From positions 37,978 through 101,977 of the forward strand of contig NZ_SMAA01000010.1 in NCBI RefSeq assembly GCF_004341685.1: 64,000 nt of DNA, given 5' to 3'. How positions within the stretch are numbered: position 1 is the first letter of the stretch; every line of letters begins with the position of its first letter. This DNA comes from Pectinatus cerevisiiphilus (GTDB lineage: Bacteria; Bacillota; Negativicutes; Selenomonadales; Selenomonadaceae). Under the pieces are notes generated by a model. The model saw only the letters and a program-made list of their open reading frames with translations, had not been told where the DNA came from and searched no databases. The translations under genes were made by a program, and so were the position numbers. Shown one piece after another: positions 1-8,112 of this stretch.

Positions 1-73
1 TGAGACCCACTAGGACGATAATGATTGATATAACAATGGCGAAAATCGGCCTGTTAATAAAAAATCTTGCCAA
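1..73 (-). CDS. RND efflux permease, N-terminus only (AcrB/MexB-like)
   Basis: Only the first 24 codons are in the window; the gene runs off the left edge. The start is a TTG at 71-73, read leftwards, preceded by a GGGGTGAG ribosome binding site that lies in the last codons and stop of the adaptor gene. The peptide begins (M)ARFFINRPIFAIVIS, the hallmark N-terminus of RND inner-membrane permeases (ARFFI-xRP followed by the first transmembrane helix). It follows the adaptor gene by only 13 nt, the standard adaptor-permease operon order. The family is proton-driven multidrug efflux working with an outer-membrane channel, which implies a diderm envelope. Substrate unknown. Confidence 0.85.
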   Translation of the reverse strand, partial: MARFFINRPIFAIVISIIIVLVGL

Positions 74-86
74 ATTGTCTCACCCC

Positions 87-1301
87 TTACTGGTTTTGTC
101 CGGAGCTTGAAGAATCATCATTTGAACTTGCCTGTGAATCTGCTGATGAGTCGGCACTTGCATCCATCGAAAGACCTAGTTGATCACTTGTAACCATTGT
201 CACACTGAGTGGAACACCTTCACGTAATTTTGTCAGGCCTTCGACGACAACATTATCACCAGGATTTATACCGTCTTCGATGATATAGTAACTGCCAATT
301 TTAGGTCCTAATTTTACTACACGAGAAACAGATTTGTTATCATCACCCACGACCATAACAAAGGATTTATCTAAAAGTTGTTGTACGGCCCGCTGTGGTA
401 CAAGTACAGCATTTGGAACCGTTTCACCAGTCATTTTCACACGTGCAAACATACCTGGTAAAAGGAGGTTGTCCGGGTTATCAAAGATGGCTTTGACTGT
501 TAGGGAACCGGAATCATTAGGCATGGAACGGTCTACCTGGTCTATTTTACCGGTGACTGGATATTCGCTGCCATCACTGAGCGTAATGTTTACTTCTTTA
601 CCGATAAAATTACCGTTAAATATTTTGTTGAAGTTCAGGTATTCGTTTTCACTTATACTGAACTGTACATAGACAGGATTGATTGCACCCAGCGAAACTA
701 AGGTTGTATTTCCTGCTGTTGCATAAACACCAGTAGCAACATCATTGACATCAAGCCGCCCGGAAATAGGTGCGCGAACAATAGTATCGCTCAAATCTTT
801 CTCTGCTTTGCTGACCTGTGCCAGGTTTGCTTCTACAGCTGCTTGGTAAGAAGCCACTGTCTGCTGCTGATTGGTATACTGCTGATCGGAAATGGCATTA
901 TTATTTATGAGCTGTGCATAGCGGGACAAATCCTGCTGGGCATTACTGAGCTGTGCCTGTGATTGGGCAAGTGTTGCCTTTGCTTGGTTTAATGCGCTTA
1001 CATAATTGCCATCGTCAACTTTGTATAATGCCTGTCCTGCGGAGACTTCCTCACCGCCATGAATGTATTTAGTCACGACAGAGCCTGAAACGCGCGCCTG
1101 TACATTCACCTCGTTGGTGCCTTTTACTTCACCTGCATATTCAAAAGAAAGCGGCGCATCCTGTTGAATTGCGGCGATCGCTTTTACCTGCGCTTCTGCC
1201 GGAGCCTGTTGCTGTTTTGCACCACAGCCGAACAGCAGGACCGGCATCGTCAGAAGAACAGAAAAAGCACAAATCGTTTTTGTCCAGCTTTTTGCTAACA
1301 A
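87..1301 (-). CDS. RND efflux periplasmic adaptor, lipoprotein (AcrA/MexA-like)
   Basis: Membrane fusion protein of 404 residues linking an RND permease to an outer-membrane channel. A signal peptide ends in a lipobox (LLFGC, cysteine near residue 26), so it is probably lipid-anchored. Then come the lipoyl half-motif, a Gln/Ala-rich coiled-coil hairpin (about residues 100-165), the second lipoyl half (VRAPISGRLDVNDVATGVY), beta-barrel, and membrane-proximal domain. The C-terminal about 30 residues are a Ser/Asp/Gln-rich low-complexity tail. The start is TTG, 9 nt after GGAGGT. It is the first gene of an operon with the permease and diverges from a MarR regulator that probably represses it. 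Confidence 0.9.
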   Translation of the reverse strand: MLAKSWTKTICAFSVLLTMPVLLFGCGAKQQQAPAEAQVKAIAAIQQDAPLSFEYAGEVKGTNEVNVQARVSGSVVTKYIHGGEEVSAGQALYKVDDGNYVSALNQAKATLAQSQAQLSNAQQDLSRYAQLINNNAISDQQYTNQQQTVASYQAAVEANLAQVSKAEKDLSDTIVRAPISGRLDVNDVATGVYATAGNTTLVSLGAINPVYVQFSISENEYLNFNKIFNGNFIGKEVNITLSDGSEYPVTGKIDQVDRSMPNDSGSLTVKAIFDNPDNLLLPGMFARVKMTGETVPNAVLVPQRAVQQLLDKSFVMVVGDDNKSVSRVVKLGPKIGSYYIIEDGINPGDNVVVEGLTKLREGVPLSVTMVTSDQLGLSMDASADSSADSQASSNDDSSSSGQNQ

Positions 1302-1472
1302 TTCGTTCTACCTCCATACGTGCGATAATGTTAAAATATCAAAATAAAAAGGGGAATTTAGAAGAAATATATCACTATTATATAGTAATCTTGAAATATA
1401 TTCTACATTAAATAGGTATTCTTATGTAATGAATAAGCATTCTATGTAAGCTAATCAAACCTAGTATCAAAT

Positions 1473-1505
1473 TGTTCGTAAATAAACATTTACTATCAAT
1501 GAACA
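1473..1505. promoter_or_regulatory. Candidate MarR operator (nested inverted repeats)
   Basis: The outer arms TGTTC (1473-1477) and GAACA (1501-1505) enclose a perfect inner repeat GTAAAT-aaac-ATTTAC (1478-1493). It lies just downstream of the minus-strand promoter of the efflux operon. A 16-bp dyad is the usual size of a MarR dimer site, but binding by the adjacent regulator is inference. Confidence 0.35.
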
Positions 1506-1507
1506 TT

Positions 1508-1536
1508 ATAGTATAGTATATTTATTGAAAAGTCAA
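1508..1536 (-). promoter_or_regulatory. Sigma-A promoter for the RND operon
   Basis: On the minus strand, -35 TTGACT (1531-1536) and -10 TACTAT (1508-1513) are separated by 17 nt. It points to the adaptor gene about 200 nt away and overlaps the region of the candidate operator downstream. Confidence 0.5.
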
Positions 1537-1745
1537 GACTTTACTGTGTGCAATGCCTGACAAATGGATGCATGTAAAACTGGTTTTTTTAATAACAAAA
1601 AATTTTTTTTGTGGCAAAATAGCCACTTGATAATAATAAAAAGAAATTATTTTATCGAAAGTGTATATAATAAAATATAAAATGTAAAAATTGGAGATTT
1701 TTAATATATACGTTTGATGTAATTTGCAATGAAAGGAACAATAAC

Positions 1746-2177
1746 ATGTCTGATAAGAAGAAGATTTCCAATGATTTTTTAGAAGTACTTTTTTTGATGC
1801 GTCACCGCATCTTTCGCCATATTTCCATGCCGATACCGATTAACCAATTTGCAGTGATGGTACTCCTCAGTGATGAGGGGAGTCTGACTTTTTCTGAAAT
1901 AGGAGAGCGGCTTTCCATAATAAAGCAGCAATTATCACCATTGATTGACCGGCTGGAAAACGGTGGTTTTGTTAGAAGGGTTTCAGATACGAAAGACCGT
2001 CGCCGGGTAAGAATAAAGATGACAACAAAGGGCAGACAGTTTATTAATAATCATCAACAACTGATAAAAGTCCGTTTGGAAACAACTTTAGCGACGCTTT
2101 CTGAAGAAGAAATTGTGGAATTTGGTAATTCGCTACATACTTTGGCAAAATTATTTGGTAAAATATCAATGATATAG
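1746..2177 (+). CDS. MarR-family transcriptional regulator
   Basis: A 143-residue winged-helix regulator. The DNA-binding core spans roughly residues 45-100: FSEIGERLSIIKQQLSPLIDRL is the recognition helix region and RRVSDTKDRRRVRIKMTTKG is the wing with the typical DxRxRR motif. Length fits the family. AAAGGA stands 8 nt before the ATG. It diverges from the RND efflux genes, the classic arrangement for a local efflux repressor responding to small aromatic or phenolic ligands. The ligand is not deducible. The downstream hydroxyacid dehydrogenase is only 34 nt away on the same strand and may be cotranscribed. Confidence 0.88.
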   Translation: MSDKKKISNDFLEVLFLMRHRIFRHISMPIPINQFAVMVLLSDEGSLTFSEIGERLSIIKQQLSPLIDRLENGGFVRRVSDTKDRRRVRIKMTTKGRQFINNHQQLIKVRLETTLATLSEEEIVEFGNSLHTLAKLFGKISMI

Positions 2178-2211
2178 TGTTAAATATTTATTTTCAAAAG
2201 GAGTAATTATA

Positions 2212-3165
2212 TTGCAAAAAAATAAACTTGCGATCATTGGAATGGGCAACGTAGGCTCAGCGGTTTTGGTACAGGCTGTAGCACAGCAATTGGCGGCAGA
2301 AATAGTCTGCATTGATATTAATGAACAGAAAGCACATGGAGAAGCATTAGATATGACACATGCGACTCCGGCTGGATGCAGCCCAGATGTTAAAATATAT
2401 TCCGGTGGTTTTGAAGAATGCAAGGATGCTAGTATCATAATCTGCGCAGGCGGCCCTAGCATTATGCCTGATGAAAAACATGAACGGCTTATTCTTGCCA
2501 AACGAAACATAAAAGTTATTGGCGATATTATGAAGGAAGTAACTTCGTATACGCGGGATGCGGCTTTTATAATGATAACTAATCCTTTAGATGTTACAAC
2601 ATACCTTGCTGTTACTAGATTTGATTATGCGCCAGGAAAGCTTTTCGGTACGGGAACCACGCTGGAAACGCTGAGATTTAAACGCATAATAGCCAATCAT
2701 TATAATGTAAACGCAAAAGATGTACAGGGGTTTATGCTCGGCGAACATGGTAATTCCGCTTTTCCAGCATGGAGTACTGTCAGTATAGGCGGCGTGCGTC
2801 TTAATGAGCTTGATAAATATTATGACTACAATGAACCCTTTGATAAGGAAAAGATTGCTAATACGGTTGTAAAGACGGCGTATGATGTGCTTGAATCCAA
2901 AGGCTGGACTAATACCGGTATCGCTATGGGTGCCTGCTACCTTGCTAAAGCAGTTTTACTGAATACACGTTGCGTGACGCCGGTATCAATACCATTGACG
3001 GGTGAATACGGATTGAACGATGTGGCGTTAAGCCTGCCAAGTATAATAGGTGAAAATGGCGTAGAAAAGCGTCTGGCTATTCAGTTCCCTGATAGTGAAC
3101 TGGAAGCGTTGCACAAAAGTGCTGAAAGTATAAAATCAATACTGCGCGCTAATTCGCTTATTTAA
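2212..3165 (+). CDS. L-lactate/L-2-hydroxyacid dehydrogenase (LDH/MDH superfamily)
   Basis: NAD-dependent 2-ketoacid reductase of 317 residues. It has an N-terminal Rossmann fold (GMGNVGSAVL), the NAD-contact Asp of IDIN, TNPLDVTTYLA, and the catalytic histidine in GEHGNSAFP. The start is TTG with AAAGGAG 8 nt upstream. The substrate-specificity loop after the Rossmann core (GGPSIMPDEKHERL) lacks the Gln of classical LDH and the Arg of malate dehydrogenase, so a branched or bulky 2-ketoacid (as in hydroxyisocaproate dehydrogenases) is possible. It follows marR by 34 nt and ends in a strong terminator. Family is certain; the exact substrate is not. Confidence 0.8.
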   Translation: MQKNKLAIIGMGNVGSAVLVQAVAQQLAAEIVCIDINEQKAHGEALDMTHATPAGCSPDVKIYSGGFEECKDASIIICAGGPSIMPDEKHERLILAKRNIKVIGDIMKEVTSYTRDAAFIMITNPLDVTTYLAVTRFDYAPGKLFGTGTTLETLRFKRIIANHYNVNAKDVQGFMLGEHGNSAFPAWSTVSIGGVRLNELDKYYDYNEPFDKEKIANTVVKTAYDVLESKGWTNTGIAMGACYLAKAVLLNTRCVTPVSIPLTGEYGLNDVALSLPSIIGENGVEKRLAIQFPDSELEALHKSAESIKSILRANSLI

Positions 3166-3184
3166 GATAGTTACATAATAACGT

Positions 3185-3224
3185 GCCCCCAGCATGAGCA
3201 AATATATGCGCTCTGTCTGGGGGC
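3185..3224 (+). terminator. Bidirectional hairpin between convergent genes
   Basis: GCCCCCAG (3185-3192) pairs with CTGGGGGC (3217-3224), with an inner GAGC/GCTC pair. It sits between the convergent dehydrogenase genes and can terminate both, although the T-tract on either side is short. Confidence 0.6.
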
Positions 3225-3250
3225 AATTTATTGTAAGCAGAAGATAAAGG

Positions 3251-4120
3251 TTAAGCATTATCTTTATAATATTTTATTAAACTTTGAGTTCCTTTTTCTG
3301 ACAGTCCTTTTTCTGCAAGTTCCTTCGCTTCGAGCAGCACCTGTTTTAAAACTGGCATGTCTACGGAAAAGGCTTCGCCGGTTTGGACACCAATTTGCAT
3401 ATCTTTGATGAAATGTTTGAGCATAAAACCAGGTTCAAAATTACCTTTGAGCGCATTGGCAACCACATTTGTCATCTGGAAACTGCCGGCAGCCCCTTGG
3501 GAAATGGCAGAAAAGACTTTGCTGACATCAAGCCCTGCTGCTTTGGCGTACGAAAAGGCTTCACATGCTCCAGCCAGTGCACCAGCTATGGCAATCTGGT
3601 TGCAGGCCTTTGTTTTTTGCCCTGCGCCTGCGCTGCCTTCATATATAATATTGCTGCCCATTTTTTCTAAAAGTGGTTTTACTGCAGAAAAAGCATCTTC
3701 ATCACCACCAACCAATATACAGAGTGTACCTTTTTGGGCACCGATATCACCACCGGTTACAGGCGCGTCGATGGCATAAATGCCCTTCTTTTTTGCTGTT
3801 GCGTATATTTCTTGGGCGAGTATAGGAGAAGAAGTAGTCATATCTATGACATAAGCTCCTTTTTTGGCATTAGCCAAAATGCCATCAGCGCCAAGGTATG
3901 TTTCTTCCACATCTTTAGGATAGCCGACTATACTTATGATCGCATCTTGTCCGCGGGCACACGCACCGGCATTGTCGCACCATTTTGCGCCTTTAGCCAA
4001 CAGGGCAGTGGCCTTTTCTTTGGTTCTGTTATAGACGCTCAGTTCGTATCCGGCAGCGAGCAGGTGTTCTGCCATCGCACTACCCATTATTCCTGTACCA
4101 ATAAACCCGATTTTTTTCAT
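3251..4120 (-). CDS. NAD(P)-dependent 2-hydroxy-3-oxopropionate reductase / 3-hydroxyisobutyrate dehydrogenase family
   Basis: Beta-hydroxyacid dehydrogenase of 289 residues. The N-terminal dinucleotide site is GFIGTGIMGSAMAEHL, with YNRTKEK after beta-2 (an Arg there favours NADPH). The substrate motif is APVTGGDIGAQKGTL, and KACNQIA holds the catalytic lysine. These match tartronate semialdehyde reductase (GarR/GlxR) and 3-hydroxyisobutyrate dehydrogenase. I chose the ATG at 4118-4120 because GGAGGA lies just upstream; the longer reading frame start at 4138 would place the ribosome binding site inside the gene. It diverges from a TPP-dependent carboligase. GarR activity would suit a glyoxylate route, but see the note on that neighbour. 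Confidence 0.75.
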   Translation of the reverse strand: MKKIGFIGTGIMGSAMAEHLLAAGYELSVYNRTKEKATALLAKGAKWCDNAGACARGQDAIISIVGYPKDVEETYLGADGILANAKKGAYVIDMTTSSPILAQEIYATAKKKGIYAIDAPVTGGDIGAQKGTLCILVGGDEDAFSAVKPLLEKMGSNIIYEGSAGAGQKTKACNQIAIAGALAGACEAFSYAKAAGLDVSKVFSAISQGAAGSFQMTNVVANALKGNFEPGFMLKHFIKDMQIGVQTGEAFSVDMPVLKQVLLEAKELAEKGLSEKGTQSLIKYYKDNA

Positions 4121-4282
4121 TTCTTTCCTCCTACACAAATTTTTTTACTTAATTATAGCATGAATGAAATCGTATAATTCATTATTTATTTACAAATTTA
4201 TTGTAATTTTTTATTGATAAATTTTTGTTTAATGGGTATCATTGAACATGATATCAATTATATTTTTGCAGGAGTTAATAAC

Positions 4283-5941
4283 ATGAGTGAAAAAAGTAAG
4301 CGGTGTACCGCTGATTTATTAGTAGAATGTCTTGAAGAAGAAGGGGTAAAGTATATTTTTGGGATTCCCGGTGAAGAAAATCTAGCTATTATGAATGCAC
4401 TTGAAAACTCAAAAATACAGTTTATAACTGTTCGGCATGAACAAGGCGCAGCTTTTATGGCTGATGTTTATGGCAGACTTACAGGAAGAGCTGGTGTATG
4501 TCTAGCAACATTGGGACCGGGCGCGACAAATCTCGTAACAGGTGTTGCCGATGCTGACAGCGATGGTGCACCGCTTGTTGCCATAACGGGACAGGTAGGT
4601 ACTGACCGGATGCATATTACTTCGCATCAATTCCTCGACTTGACGAAAATGTTTGAACCGATAACACGCCGCACTAAAATGGTAGTAAGACCTGATACCG
4701 TGAATGAAATAGTCCGTTTAGCCTTTAAGTATGCTGAACGGGAAAAACCAGGCGCATGCCATATTGATTTACCTGTTAATATAGGATTGATGCCTATTGC
4801 AGCTTCGGAACGTCCCTTGCAAAAACAGTATCCGATCAGTGAATATGCTTCTGTTCATACAATAGATGAAGCCGCAGAAATGATTTCTTATGCTAAAAGT
4901 CCGGTCATTCTTGCTGGCAGCGGAGTTATCCGGTCACATGCGGCGAAGGAATTGACGGCTTTTGCGGAAAAACTTAAAATACCGGTAATAAATACCATGA
5001 TGGCAAAAGGTGCCATTCCGTTTGATAATAAATATGCGATGTGGACTGTAGGAATACCTTTCCCTGATTATCAGAATAAGTTACTGGAAAAGGCAAGCCT
5101 TGTAATAGCAGTTGGCTATGATATAATTGAATATGCACCATCTAAATGGAACAAAAGCGGTGACGTGGATATAATCCATATAGATGCGTCTCCTGCTGAC
5201 ATCAATAAGCTGTATCAGGCTAATATAGAAGTAGTCGGCGATATACCTGACTCGTTGAAACGCATTAAACAAAAAGCCGCACGTCTCCAGGAACCTAAGG
5301 AAGCACTGGCAATGCGTAAAAAAATGGTGGCTGAACATGAAAGTTATGCTGCTGATGATGCTTTCCCGATGAAACCACAGCGCATTCTCAATGATGTACG
5401 TAAAATCATGGGACCGGATGATATAGTCATTTCAGATGTTGGAGCTAATAAAGTTTGGATAGCGCGCCACTATAACTGCTATAAACCGAATACCTGCATT
5501 ATTTCTAATGGATTCGCCACAATGGGGATAGCAGTACCGGGGGCTATCGCGGCAAAACTTGTTAATCCTGATAAAAAGATATTGGCAATAACGGGTGATG
5601 GCGGTTTTATGATGAATTGCCAGGAATTTGAAACGGCAACTCGTCTGGGAACGAATTTTGTGACATTGATATTTAATGACAGCAGCTATGGACTTATAAA
5701 ATGGAAACAGCAAGCTCAATATAACCATACTTATGGTGTTGATTTTACAAATCCTGATTTTGTGAAATTTGCTGAAAGCGTGCATGCTGTCGGTTTCCGC
5801 ATCAAAAAAGCAGATGAACTGATCCCTACCTTGAAAAAAGCGTTTAGTTTGGATACACCGGCAATTATTGATTGCCAGGTAGATTACAGTGAAAATATGA
5901 AACTCACAGAACATCTGCAAAAAATTATGAATGAAATTTGA
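4283..5941 (+). CDS. Acetolactate synthase-type TPP enzyme (AlsS-like)
   Basis: A 552-residue thiamine-diphosphate carboligase. The N-terminal PYR domain holds the catalytic glutamate in VRHEQGAAF (residue 53), followed by the FAD/central domain and a C-terminal PP domain with the TPP motif GDGGFMMN...NDSSYG. The start is ATG with GCAGGAG 8 nt upstream; the open frame extends further 5' without a site. Family: two pyruvate to 2-acetolactate plus CO2, either catabolic (acetoin) or anabolic. No small regulatory subunit and no acetolactate decarboxylase are adjacent. Glyoxylate carboligase was considered because of the divergent GarR-like gene, but that enzyme has Val instead of the catalytic Glu. 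Confidence 0.78.
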   Translation: MSEKSKRCTADLLVECLEEEGVKYIFGIPGEENLAIMNALENSKIQFITVRHEQGAAFMADVYGRLTGRAGVCLATLGPGATNLVTGVADADSDGAPLVAITGQVGTDRMHITSHQFLDLTKMFEPITRRTKMVVRPDTVNEIVRLAFKYAEREKPGACHIDLPVNIGLMPIAASERPLQKQYPISEYASVHTIDEAAEMISYAKSPVILAGSGVIRSHAAKELTAFAEKLKIPVINTMMAKGAIPFDNKYAMWTVGIPFPDYQNKLLEKASLVIAVGYDIIEYAPSKWNKSGDVDIIHIDASPADINKLYQANIEVVGDIPDSLKRIKQKAARLQEPKEALAMRKKMVAEHESYAADDAFPMKPQRILNDVRKIMGPDDIVISDVGANKVWIARHYNCYKPNTCIISNGFATMGIAVPGAIAAKLVNPDKKILAITGDGGFMMNCQEFETATRLGTNFVTLIFNDSSYGLIKWKQQAQYNHTYGVDFTNPDFVKFAESVHAVGFRIKKADELIPTLKKAFSLDTPAIIDCQVDYSENMKLTEHLQKIMNEI

Positions 5942-6069
5942 GTTAAAAATATCGTTGGACTGAAATCGTTATAAAACAGGGAATACATATACTGCGAGAA
6001 AACGATTTGGTTTTGCCTATTTTAGGTGGGGTATTTTAATTCTAGTAAGCTGTATTGTATTGAAAGAAT

Positions 6070-6101
6070 ATGGACAAGGTCAATTTTAAAGCCTTGTCCA
6101 T
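6070..6101. repeat. 10-bp perfect inverted repeat
   Basis: ATGGACAAGG (6070-6079) is repeated inverted as CCTTGTCCAT (6092-6101) with a 12-nt loop. Neither strand has a strong T-tract, so it is a weak terminator or a structured RNA element. Confidence 0.5.
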
Positions 6102-6181
6102 TATATAAAACTGTAAGATTTGTAAAAAGTATAGTGATGAAGCTGCACAGGGATATAGAGATAAAAAAAGATAAAAAAAAA

Positions 6182-6200
6182 CCTTGCTATAAAAGCAAGG
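6182..6200 (-). terminator. Rho-independent terminator, minus strand
   Basis: CCTTGCT/AGCAAGG stem (7 bp) with a 5-nt loop, followed on the minus strand by a run of eight or more T. It would stop any transcript that reads through from the cobalamin riboswitch RNA. Confidence 0.7.
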
Positions 6201-6293
6201 CCCTGCTATTGCAGTGTTTAAGAGGAAGTAAAACTCTATGAGCAATCCCCTATGTATTAGCTGAAGATACAAAGGGGCTGAAAACAAAATAAA

Positions 6294-6325
6294 ACCCTTT
6301 TCAAGGCGAACGCCAAGAAAAGGGT
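6294..6325 (-). terminator. Terminator directly behind the cobalamin riboswitch
   Basis: On the minus strand ACCCTTTTC and GGCG pair with CGCC and GAAAAGGGT (13 bp with one symmetric TT/TT interruption), followed by TTTATTTTG. It lies about 70 nt after the B12 box and has no open reading frame behind it. Confidence 0.8.
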
Positions 6326-6394
6326 AAACTATACTAAAATTATTTATTCAATAATCTCCTTCCCATCGCTCGCAGGTACTATACAAATTAATGT

Positions 6395-6575
6395 ATAACG
6401 GTGACTGTCAATCAGGTAGTTCTCCTGGCTTCACATCATTGCCTTACCGCTCCTTCTCAGAATAAAAATTCCAATGGAAAAACTGCGGGGTTGCTTCGTG
6501 TTACAGTGGCGGGACCGCACCGGACTAAAAAAAATACCGGTTTCCCTATTAAGTCATTGCTGACGCCTGATTCTT
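6395..6575 (-). promoter_or_regulatory. Cobalamin riboswitch (orphan)
   Basis: Read on the minus strand, the element contains the conserved cobalamin-aptamer core in order: GGGAA with the GGT...AGTCC helix (6546 downwards), CCCGCCACTGTAA (6501-6513), and the B12 box AGCCAGGAGA (6421-6430) followed by a CCTG. The order and wording match the adenosylcobalamin riboswitch class closely. The boundaries are approximate. It has a consensus promoter upstream and a terminator downstream, but no coding sequence on its strand before the alsS-like gene, which is on the other strand. Confidence 0.92.
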
Positions 6576-6594
6576 CAATATTTAATTGTATATT

Positions 6595-6623
6595 ATGATA
6601 ACACTCAAAAAAATTTTTGTCAA
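6595..6623 (-). promoter_or_regulatory. Sigma-A promoter of the cobalamin riboswitch RNA
   Basis: -35 TTGACA (6618-6623, reverse) and -10 TATCAT (6595-6600, reverse) with a 17-nt spacer. It starts transcription a few bases before the aptamer, so the riboswitch is a transcription unit of its own. Confidence 0.75.
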
Positions 6624-6695
6624 CCTTGCAATAATCTTTGATAAAGGGTATATTAAATACATATCGCAACAGCTATTGCTAAAAAGGAGGAAAAC

Positions 6696-7010
6696 ATGCC
6701 GCAGTTATATACTGAGCAGAATTTTGAAAAGGAAGTTCTGCAATCGTCAGTGCCTGTGCTTGTGCATTTTAGAGCTGACTGGTGTGTGCCGTGCCAAAAG
6801 TTTGCGCCTATAATAAACGAGATGGAAGCTAATGCCTTGGGAAAATATAAGGTGGGAAGCGTGGATGTCGATAAATCACGCGAATTAATAAAGCGTTATA
6901 ACGTGAATACGATTCCTACTATTATCATATTTAAAAACGGCCGGTCGGCAGCCCAAATAACCGGAGCCGTTTCAAGAGAAGACTTGTGTCATATGATGCT
7001 CAATGATTAA
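6696..7010 (+). CDS. Thioredoxin-fold protein with CVPC active site
   Basis: A 104-residue single-domain thioredoxin. The redox motif is WCVPC (Trp-Cys-Val-Pro-Cys, residues 28-32) instead of the canonical WCGPC. The rest is typical: the buried Asp in RADW, and the cis-Pro loop NTIPTIIIFKNG. AAAGGAGG lies 8 nt upstream of the ATG. It reduces disulfides in the cytoplasm; there is no signal peptide. No thioredoxin reductase is adjacent. It is monocistronic, ending in a terminator at 7119-7139. Confidence 0.85.
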   Translation: MPQLYTEQNFEKEVLQSSVPVLVHFRADWCVPCQKFAPIINEMEANALGKYKVGSVDVDKSRELIKRYNVNTIPTIIIFKNGRSAAQITGAVSREDLCHMMLND

Positions 7011-7118
7011 TCCTGTACGTGATGTTAGGAATACAGCAGGGCTTGCAATGAAAAATTATGCAAATGCGCGAACACTGCTATGTTAGCTTTGGAATAAACT
7101 GCACTGTCCAAAATGAGA

Positions 7119-7149
7119 ACTCTATTGATGAAATAGAGTCTTATTTTAT
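7119..7149 (+). terminator. Terminator of the thioredoxin gene
   Basis: ACTCTATT (7119-7126) and AATAGAGT (7132-7139) form an 8-bp stem followed by a T-rich tail. It is about 110 nt after the stop codon. Confidence 0.65.
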
Positions 7150-7191
7150 TTGGCAGATTGTTCAGATTAAATATAAAGGGGTGCGGTTGTC

Positions 7192-8073
7192 ATGAAAATA
7201 ATTGACGCACATATGCATTTTTCGGTTATAGGTAATTTTGTGGAAACAGCGGCAAACATAAACTGCGAATGCGATATTCCTACGTTGAAAAGAGAATTTG
7301 ACAAATGTGGAGTCGTTTTGGGAGTGGGAATGGGAGTAGATCCGTCCAATATGGTTGAAGGCAGCATAAATCCGCAAATAATAACGCATGGATTTACTAA
7401 ATTTCCACCGTATCTGGCGCAATGCCTTGGCATCGCAACAGACATGATAACTGCTGAAAACCGTGAACAAACACTTGCTGCCTATGAAAAATTACTACAG
7501 GAACCGTCTAGCCTAGGCTTTAAAATTTACGCTGGCTACCAACATTATTTTGTCGACGACGAGATCTATCATCCGTTTTTTAAAATGGCAGAAAAGTATG
7601 ATGTACCTGTCGTGATCCACACAGGAGATACAGCCAGCAGCCATGGTAAGCTCAAATATGCCCATCCGCTCACAGTTGATGAAGCAGCCGTTGATTTTCC
7701 CAAGGTTCGTTTCGTAATAGCCCATTGTGGGAACCCGTGGATAATAGATGCAACTGAAGTAGCTATGAAAAATCCAAATGTTTATCTTGATATGTCAGGT
7801 TTGATAGAAGGGCTTGTTGATTCGACTGAATTTTTGCGTGAAAGGGCAGGCTACATAGAACATTTGAAAACATGGCTTAATTATATGGATCGTTATGATA
7901 AGGTTATGTACGGTTCCGATTGGCCGCTTGCTGATATGAAAAATTATATTGAAATAATAAAAGCCGTTATTCCCAAAAAATATCATCAGGCTGTATTTTA
8001 TGATAATGCTTTGAATGTTTTTCGTAAATTAAAAGATTATTTACCACGTGAAAAGGCAGTAAGGATAGATTAA
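7192..8073 (+). CDS. Amidohydrolase-2 family metal-dependent hydrolase
   Basis: A 293-residue TIM-barrel hydrolase. Metal-binding features are visible in order: DAHMHF at residues 4-9, VVIHTGD near 140, VIAHCGNPW near 175, and YGSDWPL near 240 with the final Asp. This is the layout of the Amidohydro_2 family (decarboxylases and lactonases acting on small cyclic or aromatic acids). The start is ATG with GGGGTG upstream. The DUF2284 gene follows by under 40 nt, so the two are probably cotranscribed. The substrate cannot be deduced. Confidence 0.8.
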   Translation: MKIIDAHMHFSVIGNFVETAANINCECDIPTLKREFDKCGVVLGVGMGVDPSNMVEGSINPQIITHGFTKFPPYLAQCLGIATDMITAENREQTLAAYEKLLQEPSSLGFKIYAGYQHYFVDDEIYHPFFKMAEKYDVPVVIHTGDTASSHGKLKYAHPLTVDEAAVDFPKVRFVIAHCGNPWIIDATEVAMKNPNVYLDMSGLIEGLVDSTEFLRERAGYIEHLKTWLNYMDRYDKVMYGSDWPLADMKNYIEIIKAVIPKKYHQAVFYDNALNVFRKLKDYLPREKAVRID

Positions 8074-8112
8074 TTTAAAAAACATTTTATACCGAGGAAA
8101 ATGAGGGACAAA

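Larger units (their letters stand above)
1302..1745. other. Divergent promoter region between RND operon and marR
   Basis: This AT-rich stretch of 444 bp contains no convincing gene. It holds a minus-strand promoter for the efflux operon and a candidate operator (both listed separately), long A/T tracts, and the leader of the MarR gene. No riboswitch or terminator is apparent. Confidence 0.5.
5942..6695. other. Gene-free interval containing the orphan cobalamin riboswitch locus
   Basis: No protein gene is supported in these 754 bp. The interval contains, on the minus strand, a promoter (6595-6623), a cobalamin riboswitch (about 6395-6575), a terminator (6294-6325), a CCCC/GGGG hairpin with one mismatch (about 6246-6277) and a second terminator (6182-6200). 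There is also a 10-bp perfect inverted repeat at 6070-6101. Near 5963-6008 an 8-bp inverted repeat (AAATCGTT/AACGATTT) with a 30-nt loop may end the alsS-like transcript. Confidence 0.6.

Noticed and set aside
2212..3165. Malate dehydrogenase or classical L-lactate dehydrogenase
   Set aside because: The specificity loop has neither the Arg of malate dehydrogenase nor the Gln of LDH; the call was left at family level.
4283..5941. Glyoxylate carboligase for the TPP enzyme, given the neighbouring GarR-like reductase
   Set aside because: The catalytic Glu53 in VRHEQGAAF is present; glyoxylate carboligase has Val at this place.
6042..6287. Protein gene controlled by the cobalamin riboswitch (81-codon frame on the minus strand)
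   Set aside because: No ribosome binding site, low-complexity hydrophobic translation, and it spans hairpins behind the terminator.
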